The notes: generated from the sequence alone by a model not told the origin. Positions 10,911 to 24,493 are shown, numbered from the stretch's first letter. The stretch: 64,000 nt of DNA from Larix kaempferi (GCA_027924585.1 BSBM01000096.1:2852001-2916000), one strand, 5' to 3'. A program made the numbers and translations.

Positions 10911-13900
10911 TACTATTGAGTGCAAAAGTTATAGTATTGAGTGCCTTGCTTCTACACAGAGTCCATCTACTTAGTGGTTCAGTAAGCAAGCTCGGGGGTC
11001 CAAAGTAAGCAAGTAGTTTGGCTGCTCCTTCTAGAGAAGGTTGGGAGGAACAGGCCTCCTTGGGTGTTTGTCGGTCCTATCTACAATTTACAGGTTCTCT
11101 TTGTCTTTTCTAATTCTAAGTAGTTAAAAGTTCTATCTGCAGTTATTGATTTAAGTGTTTATAAGATATCATTATTCAGATGCAGTTGTTTTAGTTTTTC
11201 TGATCTAATTAGAATGCTGCATAATATTGATTTGGTATGATGAATTGAATAAATATATTTCTCTGCATTTTTCCCCATGCTATCTTTTCAGCAACGTACT
11301 CTAGTACAGAGAAGGAGATTAAATAGATGAATGATGGGCAGAATGCCAAATGATTGTATAGATTAATGCTGTTGTAATTCATTTATATTTCTGATCAACT
11401 ATACTCAGTATTATGAAATATATATTTAGACTCGGGAATTATAAATAGCATTTCATATCCAAGTGTTGAAATTATTTTTCTGCTACACAATATTCATGAA
11501 ATTATAACAGCTGTAAATTAAATAGTATCAATAAGCATTTTATTATAGTTTTATTCTGACAGTGATAGATTAATCTAGGATTTTATGTTTTCCATGTTTT
11601 CTTTCTAACTCTTGCAACAACTTCTGGTTTCATTTCTTGTACAATAATTTATTTGTAATGACAAATGCAATTACTAACTTCCATTTCGTAGTGTTTAACA
11701 ATTTAAATGGAGAAACAAGAACTGGTCAACTCATATCATATTATCATAACCTTATAAACATAGTTTAAGACAATTTTGTCATCGTTCGAAATACTTGACA
11801 GAAACCCTAACACTTAACAATCATTTCGCCAACATACGATTTTTAATATCATATACATAACATAGTTATTTCAAGGCATTTATAAACAGAATCTAGAATT
11901 GTGAAAATTACATTTGTTTTATGGTCAAACATGACCAAGGGTTGATACCCTCTCGGCGGAAAATTTCTTTTGCAAGTATTCAAAGAAAATCAATGCCGAA
12001 ATTAACCCCTTCATTAGGGTTTGAACCCATAATTGATTTATAATAAAAACTAGAATCATTGTTTTATATTACGGTTGTAGAATTTAAAACACCCATCGAT
12101 AGGATTCTTCACTCAAAACAAACGCAAGTCTGAACAATTATCAGAACGAGTTGACAAGCCACTTGGTTTTCTTTTAACTATTTAAAACTTCAAGTATAAA
12201 CATCAAACAACGTAGAAATTAGAATTGCAGATATTAGTAACACTGAAATCTTTCCTCTACCTTTTGAAAACGAGATAGCCTATGGCTCTCGGCTATTATC
12301 AATGCCATAATTATAAGACAAACCACATTATAAGTTAAACATAGAAATCACACCATCATTGTATTTAAATTCGCAACACTATATTATCATAAATACATCA
12401 CAAGGTTCATCCCTTAGTTCGATACAATTAAGCAAATGCTAAAACAAAACACGGCTAAGCCGGTTAGCAAAACAAGCTGAGGATTCATCCCTTGTCCTCA
12501 AACATTACTTTATTTCCAAAACGATGCTCAGGACCAAGCATCAAGATCTTGATGAGCAACAGACATCGAAAAACTATGCCAGGAGAACCTACAGGGAGTT
12601 GAACCACCGAGGTTTACCGAGTGGAGCGAGCAAGCATCTTCCCACCAAGCATCCAGCATTGCAAACCTTCAAACACTGTCAACAACTTCCATAGAAACGT
12701 CGAGAGGTTAAAACATTTTTTTTAGAAAAAGAGAAAACGCGCAGGATTCAACTCAACAGAATTACAAATGACTCTCTTTTCGATTCGGGCATATTACCTT
12801 TGCATCAAGAACATGGAGATGGGGACACCGATAGCAACGAGGTTAGAACTCCTAACAGCCACAATCGAGGAAGGATTAGACACCATGAATTCATCTATTT
12901 CTTTCACTCAAGACTTGAAGACCTCTGGTTCAAGTCTGAACCCTGAACATATCAAAAAAACCTGAGAACCTTTTCTTTGATTGCACAACGAATGTACTGT
13001 GTGAAACGACACTCAAACCCATTTAAGACCTAAAAATCACCAAGTTCAACCGAAGATCTCACCATTGAATCCGCAGAAGGAGTCCTCAGACATTCAAACC
13101 CTACAACTACGCAAACGGTCGGCCTCTCTCCAAGCCCAGTATTACCAAATGAATGCAAACAAAAAAAAACCATGAAGATGTAGTATGAGCAGTTAGGGTT
13201 AAGACCCAAACCCGAGGACAATTCAGATCAACAGATGCGATCGATCCAACTGAGCTCCATGAATTTCAAAACATTGGTATGTTCAAAACCTCATTAATAA
13301 CCCTACCAACACAGAGTCCAACTCAGAGGCAACTTACCAAGTATTATCGCACAACTCGGCATGTTACACAAGATCTTCACGTGAAATCTACTACATCGAC
13401 AGCCAGCTGGACATTCCACCAAAGGAATTAGATGGTAGCTTAAATGCTTAGTTCTGACACGTAAAACCTGCCAGCGTTTCGACTGCAGAGAATTAATTAC
13501 GAGTCTCCAACCATTATCAATGCATCGGCATGTATTACACAGTGTAAACCTTACATTATCAAAGTTTATCTCCGCTATTGCATAGTATGGCATCTAGGGT
13601 TTTTCATTTGCATTGTTTCGTAACATTTACAATATATAGTTCATAAATGCATAGTTAACATATATATGATGCACATTTCTCATTTAGCATAGGTCGCATT
13701 TGTGTAGAGCATTTGGTATTCGTTATATAGGTTAGAAGTCAATACATGCTCATCGTAACTTAATGTTATCGCTACCCTAAATACATTAATATACTATGTT
13801 AACAAATAGTATAAATATTAAACATAGAGATATTTCCATCCTAAAGTTTCACCATTTTTACGATATAACATCATCTATTTAAAGAGTTACACTATATCAA

Positions 13901-14737
13901 ACCTTGTTACGATCATAAAAAAAATCCCATGTACTTATATATATTGAAATATAAAAGCTATCTTAGATATGTTGATGACTCTAACTATTACAAGTATTTA
14001 ATTATAAAAGGCGACTCATACATCTATGTTATGGATCAACATATAGTCGGAAAATCCATGTATTAATATTCTTGAAATATTACTTTTGCAAATGGAATTG
14101 ATAATAGGATCTTCATAGCATTTATACATTGTAAACTAGCACTTAATTAAGAATTTACATAGTATGTATTTCCTTTAAGTGATTTCAATAAAAAGTCTAG
14201 TGCAGATACTAATAGCAACGAATTCTGGAATTTGTATGAATAAGTTAAGATAGCATTGTTGAACTAAACACTGAAGAATCATACCATCAATAATTTTCAT
14301 GCACAGAATTATGTATAATTATCTTAATGCATTGGCAGCTAGTTGAAACACTTTTAGAATTACTTGAAGTACTTTTATCGTCGTATTAACTCTTACCTAC
14401 TATTCTACAAAAAAGAAACAGGTTCAAATTCTTTAACTATCATAGCTAAGTAAACCTCAGGGTACCCCATAGGAACCCTTCATCAACATTCAAAAGCATA
14501 ACTGTCAGTAATTATCACAAAAACTGTATCGCAAGAGAATTTCATTACTGTTTACAGATTTACAATTTAGTACAAGTGAACTATTGTCATAATTTGTTTA
14601 AGAATTGCGAAGTGTCATTATTGTTAAGCTATTTAGTTAAGTGGTTTAACAATTGTTTTGTTTCCGTAAATTGCAATTCAAGCATTAAATGTTACGTTTA
14701 AAATTTTTAATTTTTTATGAAATTTCGGGATGTTACA
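10911..14737 (+). repeat. 5' LTR, 5'-truncated (3.8 kb remaining)
   Basis: From 'tactattgagtgc' onward it aligns with 20,113 and beyond in the 3' LTR and ends ATGTTACA just before the primer site. The first 545 or so LTR bases (19,568-20,112) have no match to the left of 10,911, so the start is deleted. The full LTR would be about 4.4 kb, very long for this superfamily. The small open frames inside it (for example 12,768-12,965, repeated at 21,962-22,159) are shared only because the LTRs are copies. I see no protein family in them. Confidence 0.9.
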
Positions 14738-14739
14738 TG

Positions 14740-14751
14740 TGGTATCAGAGC
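14740..14751 (+). other. Primer-binding site (initiator Met tRNA)
   Basis: TGGTATCAGAGC lies two bases after the LTR terminus ATGTTACA. It is complementary to the 3' end of plant initiator methionine tRNA, the usual primer for minus-strand synthesis in this group. Confidence 0.9.
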
Positions 14752-14880
14752 GCGAGTTCAAACTCTACGCCTGAAATAGGCTCACACGCACAAACAGAAA
14801 ATAAAAACCAGGGATTTATGTTACTAACTTTTATTTTAATCTTATTTTTGTACAGAACGAATTGTTATTAATTTGCAGGT

Positions 14881-16110
14881 ATGGACATACCAGAGGAATC
14901 AACACGGGGCAGATCTCCTCATAATGAGCATAATAACAATGATAATCATGAAGGAATATATATTGAATTAAATAACCAATCTTCAAAACTTCTTCGTATT
15001 GTAAAAGATTTAAAATCTAAGATAAGAACGGTTAAGGAAGAAAATGAACACATTATGAAGTCACAGGAAGAATTAAATCAGATTCTAATGGAGAAATACC
15101 ATAATGAGGAAAGAGGAAGGAAATCAGAAGTAAAATCTGATCCTAGTGCAATGTCTTACAAACATAAGAGTAAGAAAGTCAAAAATGGTAAAAATATTAG
15201 TTACTCTTCATCTGAATCTGAACAAAGTAATTATACTTCTGTTCATGACAGTAGTGATAGTGATAATTGTTCTAAGAAGAGAAAGTATAAGCATCATGAA
15301 CAAATTACTGGAGAGTTTAAAAAGATTAAACCACCAACCTTTAATGGTGAAAGTGAAAAGGGTGAGACAGCTGAAGCATGGTTATCTGGAATGAAGAAGT
15401 ACTTTAATATTTACGATTACTTTTCTTAGTTAAAAGCCAAGATGGCTATTTACAATCTGATCAGAAAGGTAGATATTTGGTGGCAAGATTTTAAAATAAT
15501 TAAGAGCATAAAGGAAAGACACATAACCTGGATCTTGTCAAAACAGTACTATGAAGATAAGTCAAAAGAGTTTTATGATTTAAAATTGGGTACTATGAAC
15601 ATGAAGGAGTTGTGTAGCAAGTTCCTTAGCTTGCTGAATTATGTACCTTACATGGTCGAAGAGAAGCCTAAGGTACAAAGCTTTCTAAGTTGTCTACCTT
15701 TCAACATAAAAGATAGGATTGAGTATGATAACCCTTCCACTCTGGAAGCGGCTATGAGGAAAGCTAATTTATGTTTTGATCAAAATAGAAAAAGAGAAGG
15801 AACAATTGGCTGGAAGAGTAATAAGTCTAATCATTTCAAGCATAAAAAGAAAAGTTTTAATCATAATTCTGGAAGTTTTAACAAAGATTTAAATAACATA
15901 AATTTTTCAAGTAATAATAATTACAGGAGTAATGCACCACAGAATTTTATTGCTACAAGGAATGTACCTAATAACAATAACAACACCAGAAATGCTGAAT
16001 AGAGAGCACCCTTGAAGTGTTTTGATTGCGGTGTACCACATAGGAAAGCTGATTGCCCATGCAACAAAAGGACAATCGACAATATTCATAGCATACAAGT
16101 GGAGCCAACA
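14881..16110 (+). pseudogene. gypsy Gag with zinc knuckle (two in-frame stops)
   Basis: Starts MDIPEESTRGRSPHN after a short leader. It runs through a Lys/Glu coiled region and a Ser-rich stretch to the Gag core (KPPTFNGESEKGETAEAWLS, then WWQDFK and LSLLNYVPYM). It ends with a knuckle [13 protein letters not shown] (CX2CX3HX4C). In-frame stops are TAG at 15,427 and TAG at 16,000; the second precedes RAPLKC and fits CAG to TAG. A gap of about eight residues after 'ERHITW' suggests a small in-frame deletion. Gag would package the RNA; this copy cannot make it whole. It shares one frame with Pol. Confidence 0.85.
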
Positions 16111-18114
16111 GTTGGTGATGTGGCAAGAGAAATGCCAAGGATAAATGCAGCGCTGAAAAATTGTCAAGCAGACCATCAAAGGTCCATGGTCGAAATCAAA
16201 GGTATGCTACAAAACCGATCTATTTCCATTTTAATAGATACAAGCACAAGTTTGAGTTATGTTTCACCAGAATTAGTGAAAAGTTGTAAGTTAAAGGTAG
16301 AGAAATTCGATAATTCATGGCTAGTTCAAATAGCAACGGGCACTAAAAGAAAAGTTACAGACTTTGTTAAAAATTGTGATGTATTTTTGAGTCAGCTGAA
16401 AACCCAATTTAATCTGAATGTTTTACCCTTAGGGTCATATGACTTGATGATTGGCATGGATTGGCTTGAACAGCATAGAGTAGTGCTTAATTGTTATGAG
16501 AAATCTTTTACTTGTCTGAATAATGAAGGTAAAACTGAAACAGTAAAAGGAAATCATAGGAAGGTTTCAGTAAGACAAATTTATGTGTTACAAGTTAAGA
16601 GAGCTGCCAAAAAGGGCTGTAAAATGTTTGTTGTTAATGTTATTAATGATGAATGTTTATCTAAAGAAGACAAGTTAAAACTGGAGGATATTCCCATTCT
16701 TAGGGACTTTTCTGACGTATTCCCGGAAGAAATTCTAGGATTACCTCCGAAAAGGGAACTAGATTTCACCATTGAGTTAGTACCAGGTACGGTACCAAAC
16801 TCAAAGGCTCCCTATAGGATGAATATTCTGGATTTAAATGAGTTAAAATCTCAGCTAAAGGAATTAATAGATAAAAATTATATAAGGCCCAGTGTGTCTC
16901 CTTGGGGAGCACCAGTAATTTTCGTTAAAAAGAAAGACGGTACCATGCGGCTATGCATCGATAATCATCAACTTAATAAAATGACAATTAAGAATCTATA
17001 TCCCTTACCCCGCATAGACGATCTATTTGATCAAGTACGCGGAGCAGATATATTCACTAAAATAGACTTAAGGTCTAGATATCATCAAGTTAGGATAAAA
17101 GACGAAGACATATTCAAAACCGCTTTCAGAATGCAACATGGGCACTACAAGTTTGTAGTTATGCCTTTTGGGCTGACTAATGGACCTGCAGTATTCATGT
17201 GTTTAATGAACAATGTTCTGCATAAGTATTTGGATAAGTTCGTAGTTGTATTCATTGATGATATTCTGATTTACTCAAAGACTAAAGAAGAGCATGACGA
17301 ACATTTAAGAATAATTCTACAAGTTTTAAGAGAACATCATCTTTATGCTAAGTTCAGTAAATGTGACTTTTATAAAGATAAAATACAGTACTTAGGTCAC
17401 ATAATATCTAAAGATGGAATTTATGTTGACCCCAATAAGATAAAAGCAATTAACGAGTGGCATGTCTCTAAAGATGTAACTAACGTTCGGTCCTTTATGG
17501 GGATAACAGGTTACTACAGAAATTTTATTGAAGGGTTCTCACGAATTGAAAATCCCATCACTTCTTTGCAGAAGAAGGGGAAGAAATTCGTATGGGATCA
17601 AAAGTGTCAAGAAAGATTTAGTGAGTTAAAATAATTATTAACCACTGCACCAATTTTAAAAATTGTTGATCCTATTAAGGATTTCATTGTATGCACTAAT
17701 GCATGCAATGATGGACTTGGAGCGGTCTTAACTCAAAAAGGTCATGCCATTGCTTTTGAGTCAAGGAAATTAAAAGTTCATGAAAAGAATTATGCAACTT
17801 ACGATCTTGAGTTGGCAGCCATGATACATGCACTAAAAATGTGGCGCCATCACTTGATTGGGAGAAAATTTATATTAATGATAGATAATAAGGGTTTAAA
17901 GTACTTGTTGGATCAAACAAATCTAAACGCAAGGCAAGCTAGATGGCTAGCTTTCCTTAGTGAATATGATTTCAAAATTCAACACATTAAGGGTAAAGAA
18001 AACAAAGTTGCTGATGCCCTGAGCAGAAATGCCAGATTAAGCTTTGTGGTGGCAATCAGCACGTTTAAGATAGATTTGGAAAATCAAATTGAAGAAGGAA
18101 TTAAACAAGATTAA
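16111..18114 (+). pseudogene. gypsy Pol: protease, reverse transcriptase, RNase H
   Basis: Protease: [15 protein letters not shown], where the active-site DTG reads DTS, then [15 protein letters not shown]. Reverse transcriptase: [26 protein letters not shown], the catalytic [12 protein letters not shown] intact, and FLGH-like [14 protein letters not shown] at 17,632 (CAA in relatives, LKQLLTTAP) separates RNase H: FIVCTNACNDGLGAVLTQKG. There the first catalytic Asp (usually TDAS) reads Asn. The end KGKENKVADALSRN is well kept. A TAA at 18,112 closes the frame. The substitutions are C-to-T or G-to-A. Confidence 0.92.
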
Positions 18115-18126
18115 AATTATCAAAAA

Positions 18127-19528
18127 TTGCTTGGTAAAGTTGCTGAAAATTTATCTGAAAATTTAATAACAGATTACAACATTAATAAAAAGGGCTTAAC
18201 GACTTATAAAATAATAATTTATGTACCTAATGTGTCAAAGGTTAAGTTGTTAATTTTGGATGAAGTTCATAAGAGTCCTTATTCAGGACATCCAGGTTAT
18301 CAGAAAATGATAACCATGTTAAGGAAGGATTATTTTTGGCCCAACATGAAGAATGAAGTGGCTGAATACATAGCTAGATGTTTTAAATGTCAAACCATTA
18401 AGGCTGAATGTCAAGACCCAGCTAGACTATTGCAACCATTGCCAATTCTAGAATGGAAATGGGAGATTATAAGTATCAATTTTATTACAGGTTTGCCTAA
18501 AAACTAGAAACAGAATGACTCCATAATGGTGGTTGTGGACAAGCTAAGTAAGGATGCTCATTTTATTCCTGTTAAAACCACTTTTAAAGCTTCTAACATT
18601 GGAGATGTATTTATGAAGCAAATCTTTCGTTTGCACGGAATTCCAAAGGTAATTATTTCTGACCGGGACTCCAAGTTCACTGGAAATTTTTCAACAACAC
18701 TGTTTAAAGGTTTAAATACTAAACTAAATTTCAAGACTTCTTTCCACCCACAAACTGATGGTCAAACAGAAAAGGTAAACTAGATTTTAAAAGACATGCT
18801 AAGAATGTATGTCAAAGATCAGCCATCTAAGTGGGAAGATTATTTACATTTAACAGAATTTGCATATAATAATCATTATCAAGCATCTGCTAAGTTTAGT
18901 CCATTTGAGATTTTGTATGGAAGAAAATTTTGTACTCCTATTTCTTGGGATAACCCTGTAGACAGATTAATGATAGGACTAGATTTATTGAAAGAAATGG
19001 AGCTAACCATGAAACGAGTTCAAGGTAACTTAAAAGTTGCCCAAGATCGGTAAAAAAGTTGTGCAGATCTGAAACGCACTGAAAGAGAATTTCAGGTTGG
19101 AGACTATGTTTTTATAAATGTAAAACCCAAGAAAAGTTCTTTGAAGCTTGGGAGTTGTGCTAAACTAGCACCAAGGTACTTTGGACCATTCGAAGTCCTA
19201 TCAAGGATTGGAGTTGTTGCATATCAGTTATCTTTTCCATCTGACCTAAAAATCCATAATGTCTTTCACATTTCTGTTTTAAAGAAGTATGTGCACGATG
19301 CTACTCATGTACTGAATTGGAATGACATACAGGTGGAACCTAAAGGATATTTTCAGGTGGAACCGGACTATTCTCCACAGGAGGGAAATTATGCTTCGGA
19401 ATCGTACCATAGGGCAGGTAAAGGTGCAATGGAAGCACCTTATCCCTGATGAAGCTACCTGGGAACTGGAAAGTAAAATGCAGGCAACATATCCAGTTCT
19501 ATTCCAGGAAGGATCTAATGAGGAATAA
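18127..19528 (+). pseudogene. gypsy Pol: integrase and chromodomain-like tail
   Basis: The zinc-binding part reads HKSPYSGHPGYQK then RCFKCQTIKAEC. In the catalytic core the first Asp (usual MDFITGLP) reads INFITGLP; the second (IISDRDSKF) and the Glu (DGQTEKVN) remain. Stops: TAG at 18,505, TAG at 18,781 (VNQIL in relatives) and TAA at 19,051 (DRQKS). The C-terminal FGPFEVLSRIG and HNVFHISVLKKYV are followed by a frameshift near 19,365. The frame then gives ILHRREIMLRNRTIGQVKV ending in ATWELESKM, a degenerate chromodomain-type targeting tail. Stop at 19,528. Confidence 0.92.
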
Positions 19529-19554
19529 GCAACATCAAGGATGATGTTGAGCTT

Positions 19555-19567
19555 AAGTGGGGGTGTT
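19555..19567 (+). other. Polypurine tract
   Basis: 'aagtgggggtgtt' lies directly before the 3' LTR start TGTAACAT. It is the expected primer site for plus-strand synthesis, with T interruptions that may be decay. Confidence 0.75.
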
Positions 19568-22500
19568 TGTAACATATCCTTTTTGCTGAAAACTTTTTAT
19601 GCTGGAAACATTATGTTAACTTTTATTGTAAAGTTTAATATTGGACAAGTGTCCAAGGATTACTGTAATTTGCATAATATTTTATTATTAAATAAATTAA
19701 ATAGGAGACAAACACCTAAGGAGACTATTGAAAGAGTGTTTACTGACCCACTAAATGGAATGGAATTTTTGGGTAGAAGGCAATGGACAAGTGGCAGCAT
19801 CATGATGCAACTAACTAGCTGTTGGTATGAGACAACTCCCTTGAAATGTGGTCATAGTGCCCTGGAAGGTGGGATTGGAGCTTGGTGCTCATTTATTGAA
19901 AAACTGACAACTAAAGACCTAGGCAGTCTATATGAGAGCCATCGAATTATGAATTGAGGTTCATCACTTTTCTTGACGAGGAAATTTACCTTGGGGTTTT
20001 GCTGTGCTTGCACCCAAGAGATTCGATGAGGGGATATGCTGAGTTTATGATCATGGTGTAAGTCTGCCTGTCATACTACTAAGTGCAGAAGTTACATTGC
20101 TGAGTGCAGAAGTTATACTATTGAGTGCAGAAGTTATATTACTAAGTGCCTTGCTTCTACATAGAGTCCATCTACTTAGTGGTTCAATAAGAAAGCTCAG
20201 GGGTCCAAAGGGAGCAAGTAGTTTGGCTGCTCCTTCTAGAGAAGGTTGGGAGGAACAGGCCTCCTTGGTTGTTTGTCGGTCCTATCTACAATTTACAGGT
20301 TCTGTTTGTCTTTCTAATTCTAAGTAGTTAAAATTTCAATCTACAGTTATTGATTTAAGTGTTTATAAGATATCATTATTCAGATGCAGTTGTTTTAGTT
20401 TTTCTGATAATTAGAATGTTGCATAATATTGATTTGGTATGATGAATTGAAAAAATATATTTGTTTTCATTTTTCCCCATGCTATCTTTTCAGCATCGTA
20501 CTCTAGTACAGAGAAGGAGATTAAATAGATGAATGATGGGCATAATTCCAAATGATTGGATAGATTAATGCTGTTGTAATTCATTTATATTTCTGACCAA
20601 CTATCCTCAGTATTACGAAATATATGTTTAGACTCAGGAATTATAAATAGCATTTCATATCCAAGTGTTGAAATTATTTTTCTGCTACACAATATTCAGG
20701 AAATTATAACAGCTGCAAATTAAATAGTATCAATAATCATTTTATTACAGTTCTATTCTAACAATGATAGATTAATCTAGGATTTTATGTTTTCCATGTT
20801 TTCTTTCTAACTCTTGCAACAACTTATAGTTTCATTTCTTGTACAATAATTTATTTGTAATGACAAATGCAATTACTAATTTCCATTTCGTAGTGTTTAA
20901 CAATTGAAATGGAGAAACAAGAACTGGTCAACTCATATCATATTATCATAACCTTATAAACATAGTTTAAGACAGTTTTTCTTCGTTCGAAATACTTGAC
21001 AGAAACCCTAACACTTAACAATCATTTCACCAACATACGATTTTTAATATCATATACATAACAGAGCTATTTCAAGGCATTTATAAACAAAATCTAGAAT
21101 TGTGAAAATCACATTTGTTTTATGGTCAAATGACCATGGGTTAATACCCTCTCGGCATAAAATTTCTTTTGCAAGTATTCAAAGAAAATCAATGCCGAAA
21201 TTAACCCCTTCATTAGGGTTTGAACCCATTGATTCATAAAAAAACTAGAATCATTGTTTTATATTACGGTTGTAGAATTTAAAACACCCATCAATCGCAT
21301 TCTTCACTCAAGACAAATGCAAGTCTAAACAATTATCAGAACGAGTGGACAAGCCACTTGGTTTTCTTTTAACTATTTAAAAATTCAAGTATAAACATCA
21401 AACAACGTAGAGATTAGAATCGCAGATATTATTAACACTGAATATTTTCTCTACCTTTTGAAAATGAGATAGCCTATGGCTCTCGGCTATTATCAATGCC
21501 GTAATTATAAGACAAAACAAATTATAAGTTAAACATATAAATCACACCATCACTGTATTTAAATTCACAACACTGTATTATCATAAATACATCAGAGGGT
21601 TCATCCCTTAGTTCGATACAATTAAGCAAACGCTAAAACAAAACATAGCTAAGTCGGTTAGTAGAACAAGTTGAGGATTCATCCCTTGTCCTCGAACATT
21701 ACATTATGGCCAAAACGATGCTTAAGACCAAGCATCAAGCTCTTGACGAGCAATAGACATCGGCAAACTATGCCAAGAGAATCTACAGGGAGTTGAACCA
21801 CCGAGGCTTACCGAGTGGAGCGAGCAAGCATCTTCCCACCAAGCATCCAGCATTGCAAACTTTCAAACACTATCAACACCTGCCATAGAAACATCGAGAG
21901 ATTAAAACATTTTTTCTAGAAAAAGAGAAAACACGTAGGATTCAACTCAATAGAATTACAAATGACTCTCTTTTCAATTCGGGCATATTACCTTTGCATC
22001 AAGAACATGGAGATGGGGACACCAATAACAACGAGGTTAGAACTCCTAACAGCCACAACCGAGGAAGGATTAGACACCATGAATTCATCTATTTCTTTCA
22101 CTCAAGACTTGAAGACCTCTAGTTCAAGTCTGAATCCTGAACATATCAGAAAACCCTGAGAACCTTTTCTCTGATTGCACAACGAATGTGCTGTGTGAAA
22201 CGACACTCAAACCCCATTTAAGACCTGAAAATCACCAATTTCAACCGAAGATCTCACCATCGAATCCGAGGAAGGAGTCCTCAGACATTTAAACCCTACA
22301 ACTACATAGACGGTCGGCCTCTCTCCAAGCCTGGTATTACCAAATGAATGCAAAAGAAAAAAGACACGGAGATGTAGTATGAGAAGTTAGGGTTAAGACT
22401 CAAACCCGAGGACAATCCAGAACAACGGACGCAATCGAGCCAGCTGAGCTCCACGAATTTCAAAACATTGGTACGTTCAAAACCTCATTAATAACCCTAC

Positions 22501-23011
22501 CAATGTAGAGTCCAGCTCGGAGGCAACTTACCACGTATTATCACATAGTTCGGAATGTTACACAAGATATTCATGTGAAATCTACTACATCGACAGCGAG
22601 AGGGACATTCCACCAAAGGAATTAGATGGGAGCTTAAATGCTCAGTTCTTACACGTAAAACCTGCCAGCATTTCGACCACAGAGAATTAATTACCAGTCG
22701 CCAACCATTATCAATGCATCGGCGTGTATTACATAGTGTAAACCTTACGTTATCAAAGTTTATCTCCGCTATTGCATAGTATGGCATCTAGGGTTTTGCA
22801 TTTGCATTGTTTTGTAACATTTCCAATATATAGTTCATAAATGCATAGTTAACATATATATGATGCACATTTCTCATTTAGCATAGGTTGCATTTGTGTA
22901 GAGCATGTGGTATTCGTTATATAGGTTAGAAATCAATACATGCTCGTCGTAACTTAATGTTATCGCTACCCTAAATACATTAATATACTATGTTAACAAA
23001 TAGTATAAAAG

Positions 23012-23412
23012 GGGAGGCAAGAGGGGGAGGGGTGCTCTTTAGCCCCGATGGAGAACGGATTTTCACTTACTCCTGGAACTTGGGATTCGAATCCAACAAC
23101 ATGGCGAAAGATTTGGCCCTCTGGCAAGGCTTAAATCAAGCTCTCCTCCATGGTGCTCAGAAACTAACGGTTGTGGGAGACTCCAGGATGATTATCCACA
23201 ACACCAAGGCAATGAACTTGCCCTCTTCTATCTGCCTTAGTCAAGCTCTTCGAAGAATCACCTTACTCATCCCTCTCTTTCAAGACATCGATTTCTACCA
23301 TGTCCTACGAAAGAATAATGGACAAGCAGACAAGGCTGCTAATGAAGCTATATCCCTAGGGAAAGGGGTCCTCAAACTTAATGATGAAATCAGGCTGGTT
23401 TCTATTCTGTAA
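23012..23412 (+). pseudogene. LINE ORF2 end: RNase H domain
   Basis: The frame begins inside the domain (GGGVLFSPDGERIFTYSW). It continues with AKDLALWQGLNQALLHG, which carries the region of the second catalytic residue, then VVGDSRMIIHNTK with the Asp, and ends LRKNNGQADKAANEAISL. This is the plant RNase H type found at the C-terminus of L1-like ORF2. It removes RNA from RNA-DNA hybrids during insertion. The first catalytic Asp lies upstream of the truncation point. Natural stop at 23,410. Confidence 0.85.
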
Positions 23413-24138
23413 GGTCTTGGGCTCGGACCCGAACATGGCTGACCCGATAATCTGGCGTTTGGGCCTTAGGCCATGTGTCTCTCGCTATTGCTGCCGGATG
23501 GTTCCCATCTCTGATAGCGGCGTGGTTATTTCCCTCGTGGACACCTTTATTTCCACTACCAGGCATTATTTCATCCATCAACTCGCATGCCTAACCTCAG
23601 CAAGGGTGATGTCGTCTCTGCCATTGCTGATGAAGAATCGTACCATTCTCTGTACCATGGATCAGGAGAAGTTATGGAGAAAGATCTCTCCAAATCTGAG
23701 GAGCTTTCACCTCATCTCCTCCAGGCGTGTGGATTTCCTTTTCTCGGCTCAAACTAGTTTGAATTCCTCTGTTGCCAACGCCATTGGACTTGTCGGAACC
23801 GCGTCAAGCTATGATGACATTCTGGATCATGATTTTCAGGGAATGTCCTCTCTCGGCATTGAGAACCCTTATTTAATGATCTGTACGAGTTTGGGTAATG
23901 GAGCTCCACGATGGTTGATGAAAGGTCCTCTGGCATGCTCCAACTTATGGGTAATTATGCTCCATTTATATCCTGGAATAGACTTCAACAATATTAACTG
24001 TAATCTCCTCCATCTCGCTTCAAAAAGAAAAGCTATTCGATCGTCGAAGGTGATCTTTCCCTGGTGGCGAAGGCTTCTGCAGCTCTTCGTAGCGTTTCCC
24101 CTGTTTTATCTAGGAAGTAATTTGTGTCTCCTAGGAGC

Positions 24139-24493
24139 TATGGTGGAATCTGGAGATTCGGCAGCCTCCTCCCCTGACCCTTTGTTGGAGTTGGAAGCTA
24201 AGATTAGGGTCCTGCGACGTCGGGTTAGACGACAAGGAGACTTTATGCACCAAATGGATGAGCAAGGTGGACGACGTCTGGAAAGAGTGGATGAGGAGAT
24301 TGGCAGCACTCGTGAGGAGTTTGCGGAAGCCCTGGAAGTACTGGAAATGAAGGTTACGACCGCTATCGAAAGCATGGACCTCAAGCTGTAGAACTTGGAA
24401 ATTGCTATGGCGAACCTACGAGGTGCTGAAAAACCAGACCTGAGCAAGAATCAAACAACTGCCAAATCGTCTGCAGGGGCAAGATATCGTTAA
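24139..24493 (+). pseudogene. LINE 3' ORF (ORF3 candidate), coiled coil
   Basis: Starts MVESGDSAASSPDPLLELEA. It continues as a charged heptad-patterned helix (RRLERVDEEIGSTREEFAE, then VLEMKVTTAIESMDLKL), a TAG at 24,389 that fits CAG to TAG, and ends AKSSAGARYR before TAA. That is 118 codons in all. The open frame extends upstream to 23,381, but the part before 24,139 does not look protein-like to me. I do not recognise the family. Its place after RNase H parallels the ORF at 31,785-32,413 in the other LINE. Confidence 0.5.

Noticed and set aside
12768-12965. 65-codon frame repeated at 21,962-22,159 as a possible small gene
   Set aside because: It is repeated only because it lies in the two LTRs; the copies differ in ways that do not favour synonymous change, and no family is recognised.
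13303-13593. 96-codon minus-strand frame conserved at 22,497-22,787
   Set aside because: Also inside the paired LTRs. Conservation of the open frame in both is suggestive but short, and the substitutions appear unconstrained.
23381-24138. Upstream part of the 336-codon open frame in the nested LINE as a protein
   Set aside because: Composition and lack of any pattern suggest an open frame by chance before the coiled-coil part; only 24,139-24,493 is kept as a candidate.
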